Origin: DTU053 sp012520115
GTDB taxonomy: Bacteria; Bacillota; Clostridia; Oscillospirales; Acutalibacteraceae
Length of the DNA: 64,000 nt
NCBI GenBank assembly: GCA_050953725.1
Contig: JBMNNB010000003.1
Span: forward strand, 744,001 to 808,000
Reading direction: 5' to 3'
Position numbers and translations under genes: made by a program. Every line of letters starts with the position of its first letter. Positions within the stretch are counted from its first letter, which is position 1. The notes under the pieces were generated by a model that worked only from the letters and a program-made list of their open reading frames with translations, was not told the origin of the DNA and made no database searches. Below are positions 26,209-35,280 of the stretch, one piece after another.

Positions 26209-27927
26209 ATGAGAGATTATAATATTCTATATGAATTATGGAGAGAGAAGGCCACCGCCGACCAAGACCTTATCGCCGAGCTTGAAAACGTCAAGGGCGA
26301 CGATAAGGAAATTCTCGAGCGCTTCTGGCGTGACTTAGAGTTCGGCACCGGCGGTCTTCGTGGGGTTATCGGCGCCGGCACCAACAGAATGAACGTATAT
26401 ACGGTGGGACAGGCCACCCAGGGTCTTGCGGACTATCTGAATGAGAATTTTGACACCCCGACAGTCGCAATCGGCCACGATTCGAGGAATAAATCAGACC
26501 TTTTCGCTAAAGAAGCCGCTTCCGTACTTGCGGGCAACGGAATAAAGGTCTATTTTTATAAGGAACTGAAGCCCACCCCCATGGTGTCCTTTGCCATAAG
26601 GGAGTTTAAATGCAGCTCCGGCATAGTCATCACCGCCAGCCACAACCCCTCCAAATACAACGGCTACAAGTGCTATGACAAGGCGGGCTATCAGATGACC
26701 GACCACGACGCAGGCCTTGTGTCCGACAGAATGCGTCAGGTGGATTTCTTCGAGGGCATTAAGAGGCTCGACTTTGACGAAGCTTTAAATAAGGGACTTA
26801 TCGAGTATATCCCCGACGAGGTATCAGAGAAATTCTATGCGGCTGTTTTAAGCCAGAGAATAGAGCCCGAAATACTCAGTGAGAGCGACATCAAAATCCT
26901 CTACACGCCCCTTAACGGCACGGGCAATATGCCTGTCAGAACCGTTCTGCAAAGGGCGGGGGTCAAGAACCTTGAAATCGTTAAAACTCAGGAGCACCCC
27001 GACGGCAATTTCCCGACCTGCCCCTATCCGAACCCGGAGATAGCTCAGGCCTTTGAGGAGGCCTTCAAGCTGACGGGCGATTATAAGGCCGACCTGATTA
27101 TTGCCACCGACCCGGACTGCGACAGGGTAGGCCTTGCGGTGCTTCAGAACGGCGAGTATGTGCTTTTAAGCGGCAACGATGTCTGCTGCCTTCTTACCCA
27201 CTATGTGCTGACAGGTAAGAAAAGGCAGGGCAGGCTGCCCGAAAAAGCAGTCGTTATCAAGACGATAGTCACCTCCGAGCTTGTAAGGGCAATCGGCGAG
27301 AGCTTCGGCGCAGAGGTTTTCGACCTTCTTACGGGATTTAAGTATATCGGCGAGCTTATTACTGAGCTTGAAGAAAAGGGCGAAGCTGACAGGTTCGCAA
27401 TCGGCATGGAGGAGAGCTACGGCTATCTCTGCGGCACCCATGTCAGGGAAAAGGATGCAGTTGTGGCGTCGCTGCTTGTAGCCGACATGGCAGCTTATTG
27501 CAAAAAGCAGGGTATAACCCTTTATGACTATCTCCAGAACCTTTACAAAGAGTACGGCTATTATGTGAATAAGCTCTTGAATTTCGCCTTCGAGGGCGCC
27601 GACGGCATGATGAAGATGGCGGCAATGATGGACACACTCAGAAAAGAGCCGCCCAGAACAATAGGCGGTCAGGAAGTTGCTGCAATTTCAGATTACCTGA
27701 CGGGCATTACGGTGAACGTAAAGACCGGCGAGGAAACTAAAATCAGCCTGCCCTCGTCAAATGTGCTGACCTTCATACTGCCGAACGAAAACAAGGTCAT
27801 CGTCCGCCCCTCCGGCACGGAGCCTAAAATCAAGATTTATATTTCCACAAGCGCAGATACCCTCGAAAAGGCACAGCAGCTTGCCGACACTTTCGGCGAG
27901 GACATGAAGAAAATCCTCGGCGTATAA
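26209..27927 (+). CDS. pgcA: phosphoglucomutase / phosphomannomutase
   Basis: The start ATG at 26209 has AGGAGG 5 bp upstream; the GTG at 26191 precedes that site and is rejected. 572 residues. The phosphoserine loop is TASHNPSKYNGYK, the metal loop is DPDCDRVG (Cys replaces the usual Ala), the sugar loop is GMEESYGYL and the phosphate-binding loop is RPSGTEPKIK. It interconverts glucose-1- and glucose-6-phosphate, feeding UDP-glucose synthesis, including the substrate of the beta-glucan synthase at the left of the window. It is a single-gene unit with its own promoter and terminator. Confidence 0.95.
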   Translation: MRDYNILYELWREKATADQDLIAELENVKGDDKEILERFWRDLEFGTGGLRGVIGAGTNRMNVYTVGQATQGLADYLNENFDTPTVAIGHDSRNKSDLFAKEAASVLAGNGIKVYFYKELKPTPMVSFAIREFKCSSGIVITASHNPSKYNGYKCYDKAGYQMTDHDAGLVSDRMRQVDFFEGIKRLDFDEALNKGLIEYIPDEVSEKFYAAVLSQRIEPEILSESDIKILYTPLNGTGNMPVRTVLQRAGVKNLEIVKTQEHPDGNFPTCPYPNPEIAQAFEEAFKLTGDYKADLIIATDPDCDRVGLAVLQNGEYVLLSGNDVCCLLTHYVLTGKKRQGRLPEKAVVIKTIVTSELVRAIGESFGAEVFDLLTGFKYIGELITELEEKGEADRFAIGMEESYGYLCGTHVREKDAVVASLLVADMAAYCKKQGITLYDYLQNLYKEYGYYVNKLLNFAFEGADGMMKMAAMMDTLRKEPPRTIGGQEVAAISDYLTGITVNVKTGEETKISLPSSNVLTFILPNENKVIVRPSGTEPKIKIYISTSADTLEKAQQLADTFGEDMKKILGV

Positions 27928-27939
27928 AGCAAAAAAACA

Positions 27940-28005
27940 AATCACCATTGCCCGAAAGGAGGATTCAGAGTACCATATCCTTAAGACCTTGGGGCAGTGG
28001 TGATT
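27940..28005. terminator. long bidirectional terminator hairpin
   Basis: AATCACCATTGCCC (27940-27953) pairs with GGGCAGTGGTGATT (27992-28005) with one wobble; the 38-nt loop has further pairing (AAGGA with TCCTT). A run of A precedes it and T-rich sequence follows, serving both convergent genes. Confidence 0.75.
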
Positions 28006-28023
28006 ATTTAATTTATTCAGGCT

Positions 28024-28875
28024 TCAGACGCTCAACAGGTGTTTCTTTAAAGTTTCAAATTCGGCCTGGGTAATTGCTCCCGAATCTAAGAGCTGCTTGT
28101 ATTTCATAAGCTCCTGAGCCTTTGACTCTGTGGACGGGTTGACTTCTTTTTCGGTTTCAGAGTTGATTATAAGATTAAGCCTGCCCATCAGCTGATAGGC
28201 GATTTCATAGGCCAGGTCATAGTTTACTTCGCCGTGCACCGTTCCCGTATCTGCCGGAGCGCCGAGCAGGTCAAGTTTTATCACAGGGTCGTACATATCC
28301 TTAACGGTTATCATAAGCTCGAGCTTTCTGCAGAAAAAATCGCTTCTGGATGAAGATAATGCGCCGCCTTTAATTTTGCCGCCCCTGGTGAAGAAATTCT
28401 CTTTATATTTGCCGTTAAAGCTTGTAGTGCCTGTGGTTATTGTGTGGCCGTCCTTAACAAGTTCAAAGTCCACTAAATCAGTGTAATCAAAGATTCTCGG
28501 ATTATGTTTGAATAATTCGGAATAAAGACTCCACTTTTTATGGGTCTCATCCACAAACAGAGTATTAAAAACAGTAACGTTGGGATAGAACTCAGTGTCC
28601 GAGGGATTGAAGGATATAACGTTTACCTTGTTTTTCTGATATTTCGGCTTTACAGATACAATGCAAATCTTATTTTTGCTGAAATCAATGATTTCGCTGT
28701 GAGGTTTTTTTACATTTGTCAGACAGGACGAAAAAACATAGGGTCTGTCCTCCAACAGTATAAAGGCGCTTTCTTGGGAGCCGAGTCTGCATCTCTCCAG
28801 CCCGTCAAACTCAAAACGCATTTTTACACCGTAGCCGAAAATACTGGGAGCCCTGTATAACTTTACTATTGCCAT
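28024..28875 (-). CDS. protein of unknown function with C-terminal SHOCT domain
   Basis: The start ATG at 28873-28875 has AAAGGTG 7 bp upstream, chosen over a longer frame from 28935. 283 residues. Residues 1-240 form a beta-rich region I do not recognise (it begins MAIVKLYRAPSIFGYG). The last 35 residues (ELMKYKQLLDSGAITQAEFE) are a clear SHOCT module, a short C-terminal helix pair thought to mediate oligomerisation or nucleic acid contacts. No membrane segment is visible, so it is probably cytoplasmic. Lower GC than neighbours suggests a different history. Confidence 0.75.
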   Translation of the reverse strand: MAIVKLYRAPSIFGYGVKMRFEFDGLERCRLGSQESAFILLEDRPYVFSSCLTNVKKPHSEIIDFSKNKICIVSVKPKYQKNKVNVISFNPSDTEFYPNVTVFNTLFVDETHKKWSLYSELFKHNPRIFDYTDLVDFELVKDGHTITTGTTSFNGKYKENFFTRGGKIKGGALSSSRSDFFCRKLELMITVKDMYDPVIKLDLLGAPADTGTVHGEVNYDLAYEIAYQLMGRLNLIINSETEKEVNPSTESKAQELMKYKQLLDSGAITQAEFETLKKHLLSV

Positions 28876-29080
28876 AGTACCGCACCTTTCAGTAGTATAT
28901 GTGCAAATTATACCATAAAATATGAATATTTGCACTGATTATTCAAAATTTCGGGGCAAAATCCGCCGTTTAAGGGCACATTTTTGGAAGATTTTTATTT
29001 GCTTTTTTTCGTTTGTCTGCTATTATCATTTATGTAACTTTAACAAAAAATATTTCTGACTAAAATTCGGGAGGCAAAAA

Positions 29081-29176
29081 GTGAACAAAAAACTCGTCAA
29101 AATCACAGCATTAGTGCTTGCACTCTTAATGTTTGGCAGCGTTTTGAGTGTTTTGATTGCGGTTTTGGCAAAATAA
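29081..29176 (+). CDS. 31-residue single-pass membrane peptide (Prli42/DUF4044-like?)
   Basis: GTG at 29081 with a perfect GGGAGG seven bases upstream opens a 31-codon frame ending TAA at 29174-29176. The peptide is a basic N-terminus (MNKKLVKIT) and one hydrophobic helix (ALVLALLMFGSVLSVLIAVL) ending AK. This is the layout of DUF4044/Prli42 peptides, which anchor stressosomes in Listeria; sequence similarity is suggestive only. It lies immediately upstream of a sigma factor gene. Confidence 0.65.
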   Translation: MNKKLVKITALVLALLMFGSVLSVLIAVLAK

Positions 29177-29207
29177 GGTAATTTTTAAAATTTTTGATAA
29201 ATTTTAG

Positions 29208-29236
29208 TTGACAAAACACAAGTCATAAACTATTAT
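29208..29236 (+). promoter_or_regulatory. strong sigma-A promoter of the sigma factor gene
   Basis: TTGACA (29208-29213), 17 bp, TATTAT (29231-29236). The start codon is about 20 bp downstream. Confidence 0.8.
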
Positions 29237-29256
29237 ATATAGGAAGTGTTAATCGG

Positions 29257-29844
29257 ATGAGTGGCAAGGCAGACTTTGATAATACTGCTGTCGAGCAGCT
29301 TGTGCTTTCGGCGCAAAGCGGCGACAAGGCTGCGTTGGACTCGCTGCTGAAGCTTTTTTCCGATGCAATTAAAAACGCTGCCTTTTCTTATAATATCGTG
29401 TCCTTAGATAGCGATGATCTGTCACAGGAAGGCATGCTCGGTTTTCTGTCCGCAGTTTTTTCGTACCGTCAGGGTATGGGCGCTTCCTTTAACACCTATG
29501 CGAATGTCTGTATCGAGAACAGCATTAAATCCGCATTGAGAGCGGCAACAAGGCAGAAACATTCGATTCTTAACAATGCACTTCCTCTTGAACCGCTGGA
29601 TTCCCACAGCTCCGATAACGGGAATCCCGAAGAGCGGTATATAGCAATGGAGAATTCCCGACTCTTAGCGGAATTCTTGATTCACGACCTAACTGAGTTA
29701 GAGCGAAAGGCACTTGGCTTCTACCTCGCAGGTTACGATTATTCGGAAATAGCCTCCACGCTTGGACTGACCGTAAAGTCCGTTGACAACGCACTGCAAA
29801 GGGTGCGGCGCAAGCTGAGGAAAACAAAACACAACCCCTTGTAA
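29257..29844 (+). CDS. RNA polymerase sigma factor, SigH-like
   Basis: 195 residues. Region 2 contains DLSQEGMLGFLSAVFSY and the promoter-melting segment GASFNTYANVCIENSIK; region 4 contains LTELERKALGFYLAGYDYSEIA followed by a helix-turn-helix (LGLTVKSVDNALQRVRRKL). The layout without region 3 matches SigH/Spo0H-type factors, which control entry to sporulation and the stationary phase. The window also holds sporulation genes, consistent with this. Assignment to SigH itself is inference; the ribosome binding site is weak. Confidence 0.85.
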   Translation: MSGKADFDNTAVEQLVLSAQSGDKAALDSLLKLFSDAIKNAAFSYNIVSLDSDDLSQEGMLGFLSAVFSYRQGMGASFNTYANVCIENSIKSALRAATRQKHSILNNALPLEPLDSHSSDNGNPEERYIAMENSRLLAEFLIHDLTELERKALGFYLAGYDYSEIASTLGLTVKSVDNALQRVRRKLRKTKHNPL

Positions 29845-29846
29845 AA

Positions 29847-29864
29847 AACAGCTTATGCGCTGTT
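29847..29864 (+). terminator. weak terminator-like hairpin after the sigma factor gene
   Basis: AACAGC (29847-29852) pairs with GCTGTT (29859-29864); only CTTATAT follows. Confidence 0.4.
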
Positions 29865-29871
29865 CTTATAT

Positions 29872-29933
29872 GCCCGAGTAGCTCAAAGCAGAGCGTTGTT
29901 CACAAAGATGACGGTGCAATTCCGTCCGGAGGC
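29872..29933 (+). other. tRNA-like element with shortened anticodon arm
   Basis: A D-arm-like AGTAGCTCAAAGCAGAGC and a T-arm-like GACGG-TGCAATT-CCGTC (29910-29926) lie in tRNA order, but only 15 nt separate the two stems, against about 22 in a normal tRNA, and the acceptor halves GCCCGAG and CGGAGGC pair only partly. It is not a functional elongator tRNA by inspection. It could be a tRNA pseudogene, a tRNA-like leader for the next gene, or chance. Confidence 0.35.
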
Positions 29934-29963
29934 AAATTATTTTTATTCAAGCGAGGTAGCAAA

Positions 29964-30248
29964 ATGTACGAAGACAAAACACTCACATGTAAGGACTGTG
30001 GAGCAACATTTGTATTCACAGCCGGCGAGCAGGAGTTCTATGCAGAGAAAGGCTTTGTAAATGAGCCCCAGCGTTGCAAGGAATGCCGTTCAAAGCGCAA
30101 GATGAACCAGAGAGGCGAGCGTGAGATATTCACGACCGTATGCTCGTCTTGCGGAGCAGAGGCAAGAGTTCCTTTCAAACCACGTGATGACCGTGAAGTT
30201 CTTTGCAGCGAGTGCTTTGCAAAGAAAAAGGAAGCTGAGGAGAACTAA
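29964..30248 (+). CDS. double zinc-ribbon protein (zf-trcl / CxxC-CxxC type)
   Basis: 94 residues. Residues 1-45 match the zf-trcl zinc ribbon (DKTLTCKDCGATFVFTAGEQ, then RCKECR); the second half is another ribbon with CSSCGAEARVPF and CSECF. The two ribbons carry four CxxC pairs. Such proteins are abundant in Clostridia and may bind nucleic acids or partner proteins; the role is unknown. The ribosome binding site is GCGAGG. It follows the tRNA-like element by 30 bp. Confidence 0.88.
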   Translation: MYEDKTLTCKDCGATFVFTAGEQEFYAEKGFVNEPQRCKECRSKRKMNQRGEREIFTTVCSSCGAEARVPFKPRDDREVLCSECFAKKKEAEEN

Positions 30249-30334
30249 TCTCCCGTTCCTGACCGGAAGCTGTATGCACTTAAACAGTGCGGGGGGACCC
30301 TTTTAGGAGTACACCAGATACAAAATCCGACTTA

Positions 30335-30369
30335 AAGCATTGCAGTCGTAAGGCTGCAATGCTTTTTTT
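30335..30369 (+). terminator. terminator after the zinc-ribbon gene
   Basis: AAGCATTGCAG (30335-30345) pairs with CTGCAATGCTT (30354-30364), followed by a T7 run. Confidence 0.9.
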
Positions 30370-30393
30370 GATTTTTGCGGGTATGTCACATGT

Positions 30394-30423
30394 AAAGAAA
30401 TGCGCCACCGAAAGGTGACGCAT
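30394..30423 (-). terminator. terminator of the uvrBA operon
   Basis: ATGCGCCACC (30400-30409) pairs with GGTGACGCAT (30414-30423) apart from one mismatch, around a GAAA loop; AAAGAAA upstream gives UUUCUUU on the minus transcript. Confidence 0.8.
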
Positions 30424-30427
30424 CTTT

Positions 30428-33259
30428 TTATGCCTTTTTATTGAGAATCCTGTCAAGGAATTCGCCTGTATAGCTGTTTTTGTTTTTGGCGACCTCCTCG
30501 GGAGTGCCTGTCGCAATGACAGTGCCGCCGCCAGCTCCGCCGCCCGGACCTAAGTCAATGATATAGTCTGCGGTCTTTATAACATCAAGATTATGCTCGA
30601 TAACGACTATCGTGTTGCCCGCATCGCAAAGGGTCTGCAATACATCGATAAGTCTGTGCACATCCGCCATGTGCAGGCCCGTGGTCGGCTCGTCGAGTAT
30701 ATACAGGGTCTTGCCCGTGGAGCGCTTGGAAAGCTCAGTGGACAGCTTTACCCTCTGTGCTTCGCCGCCTGACAGGGTAGTTGCCGACTGACCCAGCTTG
30801 ATATAGCCCAGTCCCACGTCATAGAGGGTTTTCAGCTTGTTCTTTATTCTCGGAAGGCTGCCAAAGAACTGCAAAGCCTCCTCAACGGTCATGTCCAGAA
30901 CATCCGCTATATTCTTGCCCTTGTACCTGACCTCCAGGGTCTCCCTGTTGTAACGCTTGCCCTTGCAGACATCGCAGGGCACGAACACATCCGCAAGGAA
31001 GTGCATCTCGATTTTCACGATGCCGTCGCCCTGGCAGGCCTCGCACCTGCCGCCGGCAACATTAAAGGAGAACCTGCCGGGGGCGTAGCCCTTGATTTTC
31101 GCATCTGTCGTGGAGGCGAAAAGGGTGCGTATATCCGTAAACACGCCCGTGTATGTGGCCGGATTCGAGCGGGGCGTTCTGCCTATTGGGGACTGGTCGA
31201 TGCTGATTACCTTGTCAAGATTCTCTATGCCCTCAATATCACGGTGCTTGCCCGCAAAGGTCTTGGCACGGTTTAACTCCGCCGCAAGCCGCTTGTAGAG
31301 TATTTCGTTTACAAGGGAGGACTTGCCGCTGCCTGAAACGCCCGTAACGCAGATGAATTTGCCCAAGGGGAATTCCACGTCTATATCTTTAAGGTTATTC
31401 TCCTGTGCGCCCCTGACTACAAGTTTCAGCCCGTTGCCCTTTCTGCGCTTTTCGGGTACGGGAATTCTCTTTTTGCCGCTCAAATACTGTCCCGTGATTG
31501 ACTCCTCGCAGTTTTTGATATCCTCGACAGTACCCTGACAGACAAGCCTGCCGCCGTGTATGCCCGCACCGGGGCCTATGTCCACAATATGGTCCGCCAC
31601 ATACATGGTGTCCTCGTCATGCTCGACGACAATCAGGGTGTTGCCTAAGTCCCTGAGGCGTAAAAGTGTCTTTAAGAGCTTTTCGTTGTCCTTCTGGTGC
31701 AGGCCGATGCTCGGCTCGTCAAGGATGTACAAAACGCCCATAAGCGATGAGCCTATCTGCGTGGCAAGGCGTATCCTCTGGCTCTCGCCGCCTGAAAGGC
31801 TGCCTGCGGAGCGGGCAAGTGTCAGATATTCCAGCCCCACGCTTGATAGGAATGTCAGTCTTTCTTTTATTTCTTTCAGAACCTGCCCGGCAATCATCAT
31901 TTCCCTGTCGGTCAGCTTGACGCTCTCAATAAATTTCAGCGCATCCACCACCGACATCTTCGTAAAGCTGTCGATGTTTATGCCGCCCACGGTGACCGCA
32001 AGGGCCTCTTTTTTGAGCCTTGCGCCGCCGCACTCGGGGCAGTCCGCCGTGGACATGTACTGCTCCAGCTCGTAGCGCATCCAGTCGCTGGAGGTCTCCC
32101 TGTATCTGCGCTCAAGGTTGTTTATCACGCCCTCGAACTCCGCAAGATACTTGCCGCTGCCGTATTCCATGGTGCGCTCAAGGCGTATCCTCTCGCCCTT
32201 CGTGCCGTACAAAAGGACATCCAGAGCCTTATGGGGCAGCTCCTCGACGGGCGTGTCCAGCGAAAAGCCGTAGTGTCTGGCAAGCCCCTTGAAATACATG
32301 GTGGCAATGGAGCTTGAATCGGTCACATTCCAGCCGCTGGCGTTGATAGCCCCCTGATTGATTGAGAGCTTCTTGTTTGGTATTACAAGGTCGGGGTTGA
32401 CCTTCATCTGAAAGCCCAGTCCCGCACACTTGGGGCATGCGCCGAAGGGATTGTTGAATGAGAAGAGACGGGGGGAAAGCTCATCAATGCCCGCACCGTG
32501 GATGGGGCAGGCCCAGTTCTGTGAGAAAATAAGCTCCTCGCCGTCGACTATATCCACCAAAACAGTACCCGCCGCAAGCTTTGAGGCAAGCTCCACCGAG
32601 TCAGCAAGCCTGCTCTTAATGCCGTCCTTTATGACAAGACGGTCAATGATTATCTCTATATTGTGCTTTTTGTTCTTGTCCAGCTTTATATTCTCTGACA
32701 GGTCATAGATATTCCCGTCTATCCTCGCCCTGACATAGCCGGATTTCTTTGCGCTTTCAAGCTCCTTAGTGTGCTCGCCCTTCCTGCCCTTTATAATGGG
32801 CGCCATGACCTGCAGCTTCGTGCCCTCCGGGTAAGAGAGTATCCTGTCCACAATCTGGTCTACGGTCTGCTGCTTAATCTCCCTGCCGCATTCGGGGCAG
32901 TGGGGCGTGCCCACACGGGCATAAAGAAGCCTTAAATAGTCGTAAATCTCCGTAGCCGTACCCACGGTGGAGCGGGGGTTGCGGGAGGTGGTCTTCTGGT
33001 CTATGGAAATAGCAGGCGAAAGGCCGTCTATATAGTCCACGTCCGGCTTTTCCATCTGCCCTAAGAACATACGGGCGTATGAGGAGAGGGACTCCACATA
33101 GCGGCGCTGACCCTCTGCGTAAATCGTATCAAAGGCAAGAGAGGACTTGCCGCTGCCGGACAGACCCGTGAAAACCACGAGCTTGTCCCTGGGAATCTCC
33201 AGGTCTATATTCTGAAGGTTGTGCTCTCTTGCACCCTTTATAACAAGATTTCTCTGCAT
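30428..33259 (-). CDS. uvrA: excinuclease ABC subunit A
   Basis: 943 residues, the standard length. Two ABC modules have Walker A motifs GLSGSGKSSL and GVSGSGKSSL, two LSGGE(S/A)QR signatures (SLSGGESQRIRLAT, TLSGGEAQRVKLS) and zinc fingers (CPECGREIK, CPECGGARL, CEACQGDG...CDVCKGKRY). UvrA finds helix distortions and loads UvrB in nucleotide excision repair. It starts at ATG behind AAAAGGGG, 15 bp after the uvrB stop, so the two form one operon. Confidence 0.98.
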   Translation of the reverse strand: MQRNLVIKGAREHNLQNIDLEIPRDKLVVFTGLSGSGKSSLAFDTIYAEGQRRYVESLSSYARMFLGQMEKPDVDYIDGLSPAISIDQKTTSRNPRSTVGTATEIYDYLRLLYARVGTPHCPECGREIKQQTVDQIVDRILSYPEGTKLQVMAPIIKGRKGEHTKELESAKKSGYVRARIDGNIYDLSENIKLDKNKKHNIEIIIDRLVIKDGIKSRLADSVELASKLAAGTVLVDIVDGEELIFSQNWACPIHGAGIDELSPRLFSFNNPFGACPKCAGLGFQMKVNPDLVIPNKKLSINQGAINASGWNVTDSSSIATMYFKGLARHYGFSLDTPVEELPHKALDVLLYGTKGERIRLERTMEYGSGKYLAEFEGVINNLERRYRETSSDWMRYELEQYMSTADCPECGGARLKKEALAVTVGGINIDSFTKMSVVDALKFIESVKLTDREMMIAGQVLKEIKERLTFLSSVGLEYLTLARSAGSLSGGESQRIRLATQIGSSLMGVLYILDEPSIGLHQKDNEKLLKTLLRLRDLGNTLIVVEHDEDTMYVADHIVDIGPGAGIHGGRLVCQGTVEDIKNCEESITGQYLSGKKRIPVPEKRRKGNGLKLVVRGAQENNLKDIDVEFPLGKFICVTGVSGSGKSSLVNEILYKRLAAELNRAKTFAGKHRDIEGIENLDKVISIDQSPIGRTPRSNPATYTGVFTDIRTLFASTTDAKIKGYAPGRFSFNVAGGRCEACQGDGIVKIEMHFLADVFVPCDVCKGKRYNRETLEVRYKGKNIADVLDMTVEEALQFFGSLPRIKNKLKTLYDVGLGYIKLGQSATTLSGGEAQRVKLSTELSKRSTGKTLYILDEPTTGLHMADVHRLIDVLQTLCDAGNTIVVIEHNLDVIKTADYIIDLGPGGGAGGGTVIATGTPEEVAKNKNSYTGEFLDRILNKKA

Positions 33260-33274
33260 AAGAACCCCTTTTCG

Positions 33275-35236
33275 TTACTTGCCCTGCCTTAGTTTTTCTA
33301 TCCTGTCCCTGAGATATGCGGCGTATTCGAACTCGAGTATCTTCGCCGCCGCCTTCATCTCTGCGGTCAGCTTTTCGATAAGAGCCTGACGCTCCCTTGC
33401 GGAAAGCTTCCTGCCCTTTACCTTATCCTTGTCCTCTTTCGAGGAAATCTCAAGTATATCCCTGACGTCCTTCTTTATGGTGACGGGGGTTATATTATGC
33501 TCAACATTGTAGCGGTGCTGAATCTGCCTTCTGCGTTCTGTTTCCTTAATGGCCGTTTCCATAGAGGGCGTGACCGTGTCCGCATACATTATGACCTTGC
33601 CCTCGGAGTTTCTTGCGGCCCTGCCAATGGTCTGAATCAGCGAAGTCTCGGAGCGCAGGAAGCCCTCCTTGTCCGCATCGAGAATTGCGACCAATGAAAC
33701 TTCAGGCAAATCAAGACCCTCACGCAGAAGGTTAATACCCACAAGCACATCGAACTCGCCGAGTCTTAAATCCCTTAACAGCTCCATTCGTTCAATGGTG
33801 TCAATGTCATAGTGCATATACCTGACCTTTATACCGAAGTCCTCAAGATAGTCCGTAAGGCTCTCCGCCATTTTCTTGGTCAGAGTGGTGACAAGCACCC
33901 TCTCGTTCTTCTGAACCCTTATATTGATTTCCGATATAAGGTCCTCAATCTGACCCTCTGTGCTGCGAACCTCGACCTCCGGGTCAAGCAGTCCAGTCGG
34001 GCGGATAAGCTGCTCTGCAATCTGCTGGCTCTTTTCCCGCTCAAAGGGGCCGGGAGTTGCGCTGACGAAAATCTTCTGCCTTGTCTTATTGTAAAACTCC
34101 TCAAAGGTCAGCGGCCTGTTGTCGTATGCTGAGGGCAGGCGGAAGCCGAAATCTATAAGCGCCTGCTTGCGGGAGCGGTCGCCGCCGTACATGCCCCTTA
34201 CCTGCGGCAGGGTCACATGGGACTCGTCCACAAAGAGTATAAAATCGTCGGGGAAGTAGTCAATGAGCGTGAAGGGCGCCTCTCCCGGAGCCCTGTTCGC
34301 CATTATCCTCGAATAGTTTTCAATGCCCTTGCAGAAGCCCGTTTCACGGAGCATCTCAACATCGTACTCGGTGCGCTGCCTTATTCTCTGTGCCTCAAGC
34401 AGTTTGCCGCAGCTCTCGAAGTATTTGACCCGCTGCTCCATTTCATCGAGTATCTCCTCGATTGCGCTCTCCAGCTTTTCGGGCGTGAAAACATAGTGTG
34501 AGGCGGGGTAGATTGCCACATGTGAGACCACATTGCGAACGTCGCCCGTAAGCGGGTTAATCTCGCTTATCTTGTCTATCTCGTCGCCGAAGAACTCTAC
34601 CCTTATGGCGTATTCGTTTGTGTAGACGGGGTAAATCTCGACCACATCGCCCCGCACCCTGAACTTGTTGCGGGTAAAATTTATGTCGTTGCGCTCGTAC
34701 TGTATCTCAACGAGCTTCTTAATAAGCTCGTCTCTCGGCTTTGTCATACCCTGCCTGAGAGAAATGACCATGCTGCGGTAGTCTATGGGGTTGCCGAGGC
34801 TGTAAATGCAGGAAACGCTGGACACGATGATTACATCCCTGCGCTCTGACAATGCCGAGGTGGCCGAGTGGCGCAGCTTGTCTATCTCGTCATTAATGGC
34901 CGAATCCTTTTCTATATATGTGTCGGTGGAGGGGATGTACGCCTCCGGCTGATAGTAGTCGTAGTATGAAACAAAGTATTCCACGGCGTTTTCGGGGAAG
35001 AACTCCTTAAACTCGCTGCAAAGCTGAGCCGCAAGGGTCTTGTTGTGTGCAAGAATCAAAGTCGGGCGATTGAGCTTTGCTATGACATTTGCCATAGTAA
35101 AGGTCTTGCCGGAGCCTGTAACGCCCAGCAGGGTCTGCTCGTTATATCCCTTCAGTATGCCTTCCACAAGGGCATCAATGGCCTGTGGCTGGTCGCCCGT
35201 AGGCTTGTAGTCTGACACAAGCTTGAACTTATCCAA
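33275..35236 (-). CDS. uvrB: excinuclease ABC subunit B
   Basis: 653 residues from a TTG codon at 35234-35236, chosen because GGGGG lies 7 bp upstream; the in-frame GTG at 35240-35242 leaves only one base after that site. Walker A is GVTGSGKTFT, the beta-hairpin contains YYDYYQPEAYIPSTDT, helicase motifs include VDESHVTLPQ and QTIGRAARN, and a C-terminal UvrC-contact helix (LTAEMKAAAKILEFEYAAYL) closes the protein. UvrB verifies damage and recruits UvrC. It leads the uvrB-uvrA operon under an SOS-like box. Confidence 0.97.
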   Translation of the reverse strand: MDKFKLVSDYKPTGDQPQAIDALVEGILKGYNEQTLLGVTGSGKTFTMANVIAKLNRPTLILAHNKTLAAQLCSEFKEFFPENAVEYFVSYYDYYQPEAYIPSTDTYIEKDSAINDEIDKLRHSATSALSERRDVIIVSSVSCIYSLGNPIDYRSMVISLRQGMTKPRDELIKKLVEIQYERNDINFTRNKFRVRGDVVEIYPVYTNEYAIRVEFFGDEIDKISEINPLTGDVRNVVSHVAIYPASHYVFTPEKLESAIEEILDEMEQRVKYFESCGKLLEAQRIRQRTEYDVEMLRETGFCKGIENYSRIMANRAPGEAPFTLIDYFPDDFILFVDESHVTLPQVRGMYGGDRSRKQALIDFGFRLPSAYDNRPLTFEEFYNKTRQKIFVSATPGPFEREKSQQIAEQLIRPTGLLDPEVEVRSTEGQIEDLISEINIRVQKNERVLVTTLTKKMAESLTDYLEDFGIKVRYMHYDIDTIERMELLRDLRLGEFDVLVGINLLREGLDLPEVSLVAILDADKEGFLRSETSLIQTIGRAARNSEGKVIMYADTVTPSMETAIKETERRRQIQHRYNVEHNITPVTIKKDVRDILEISSKEDKDKVKGRKLSARERQALIEKLTAEMKAAAKILEFEYAAYLRDRIEKLRQGK

Positions 35237-35280
35237 GAACACACCCCCATAACGCTAACAGAATCAAAAACAACACAATT

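Noticed and set aside
29872..29933. Functional tRNA gene call
   Set aside because: Too short between D- and T-stems for a normal anticodon arm and poor acceptor pairing.
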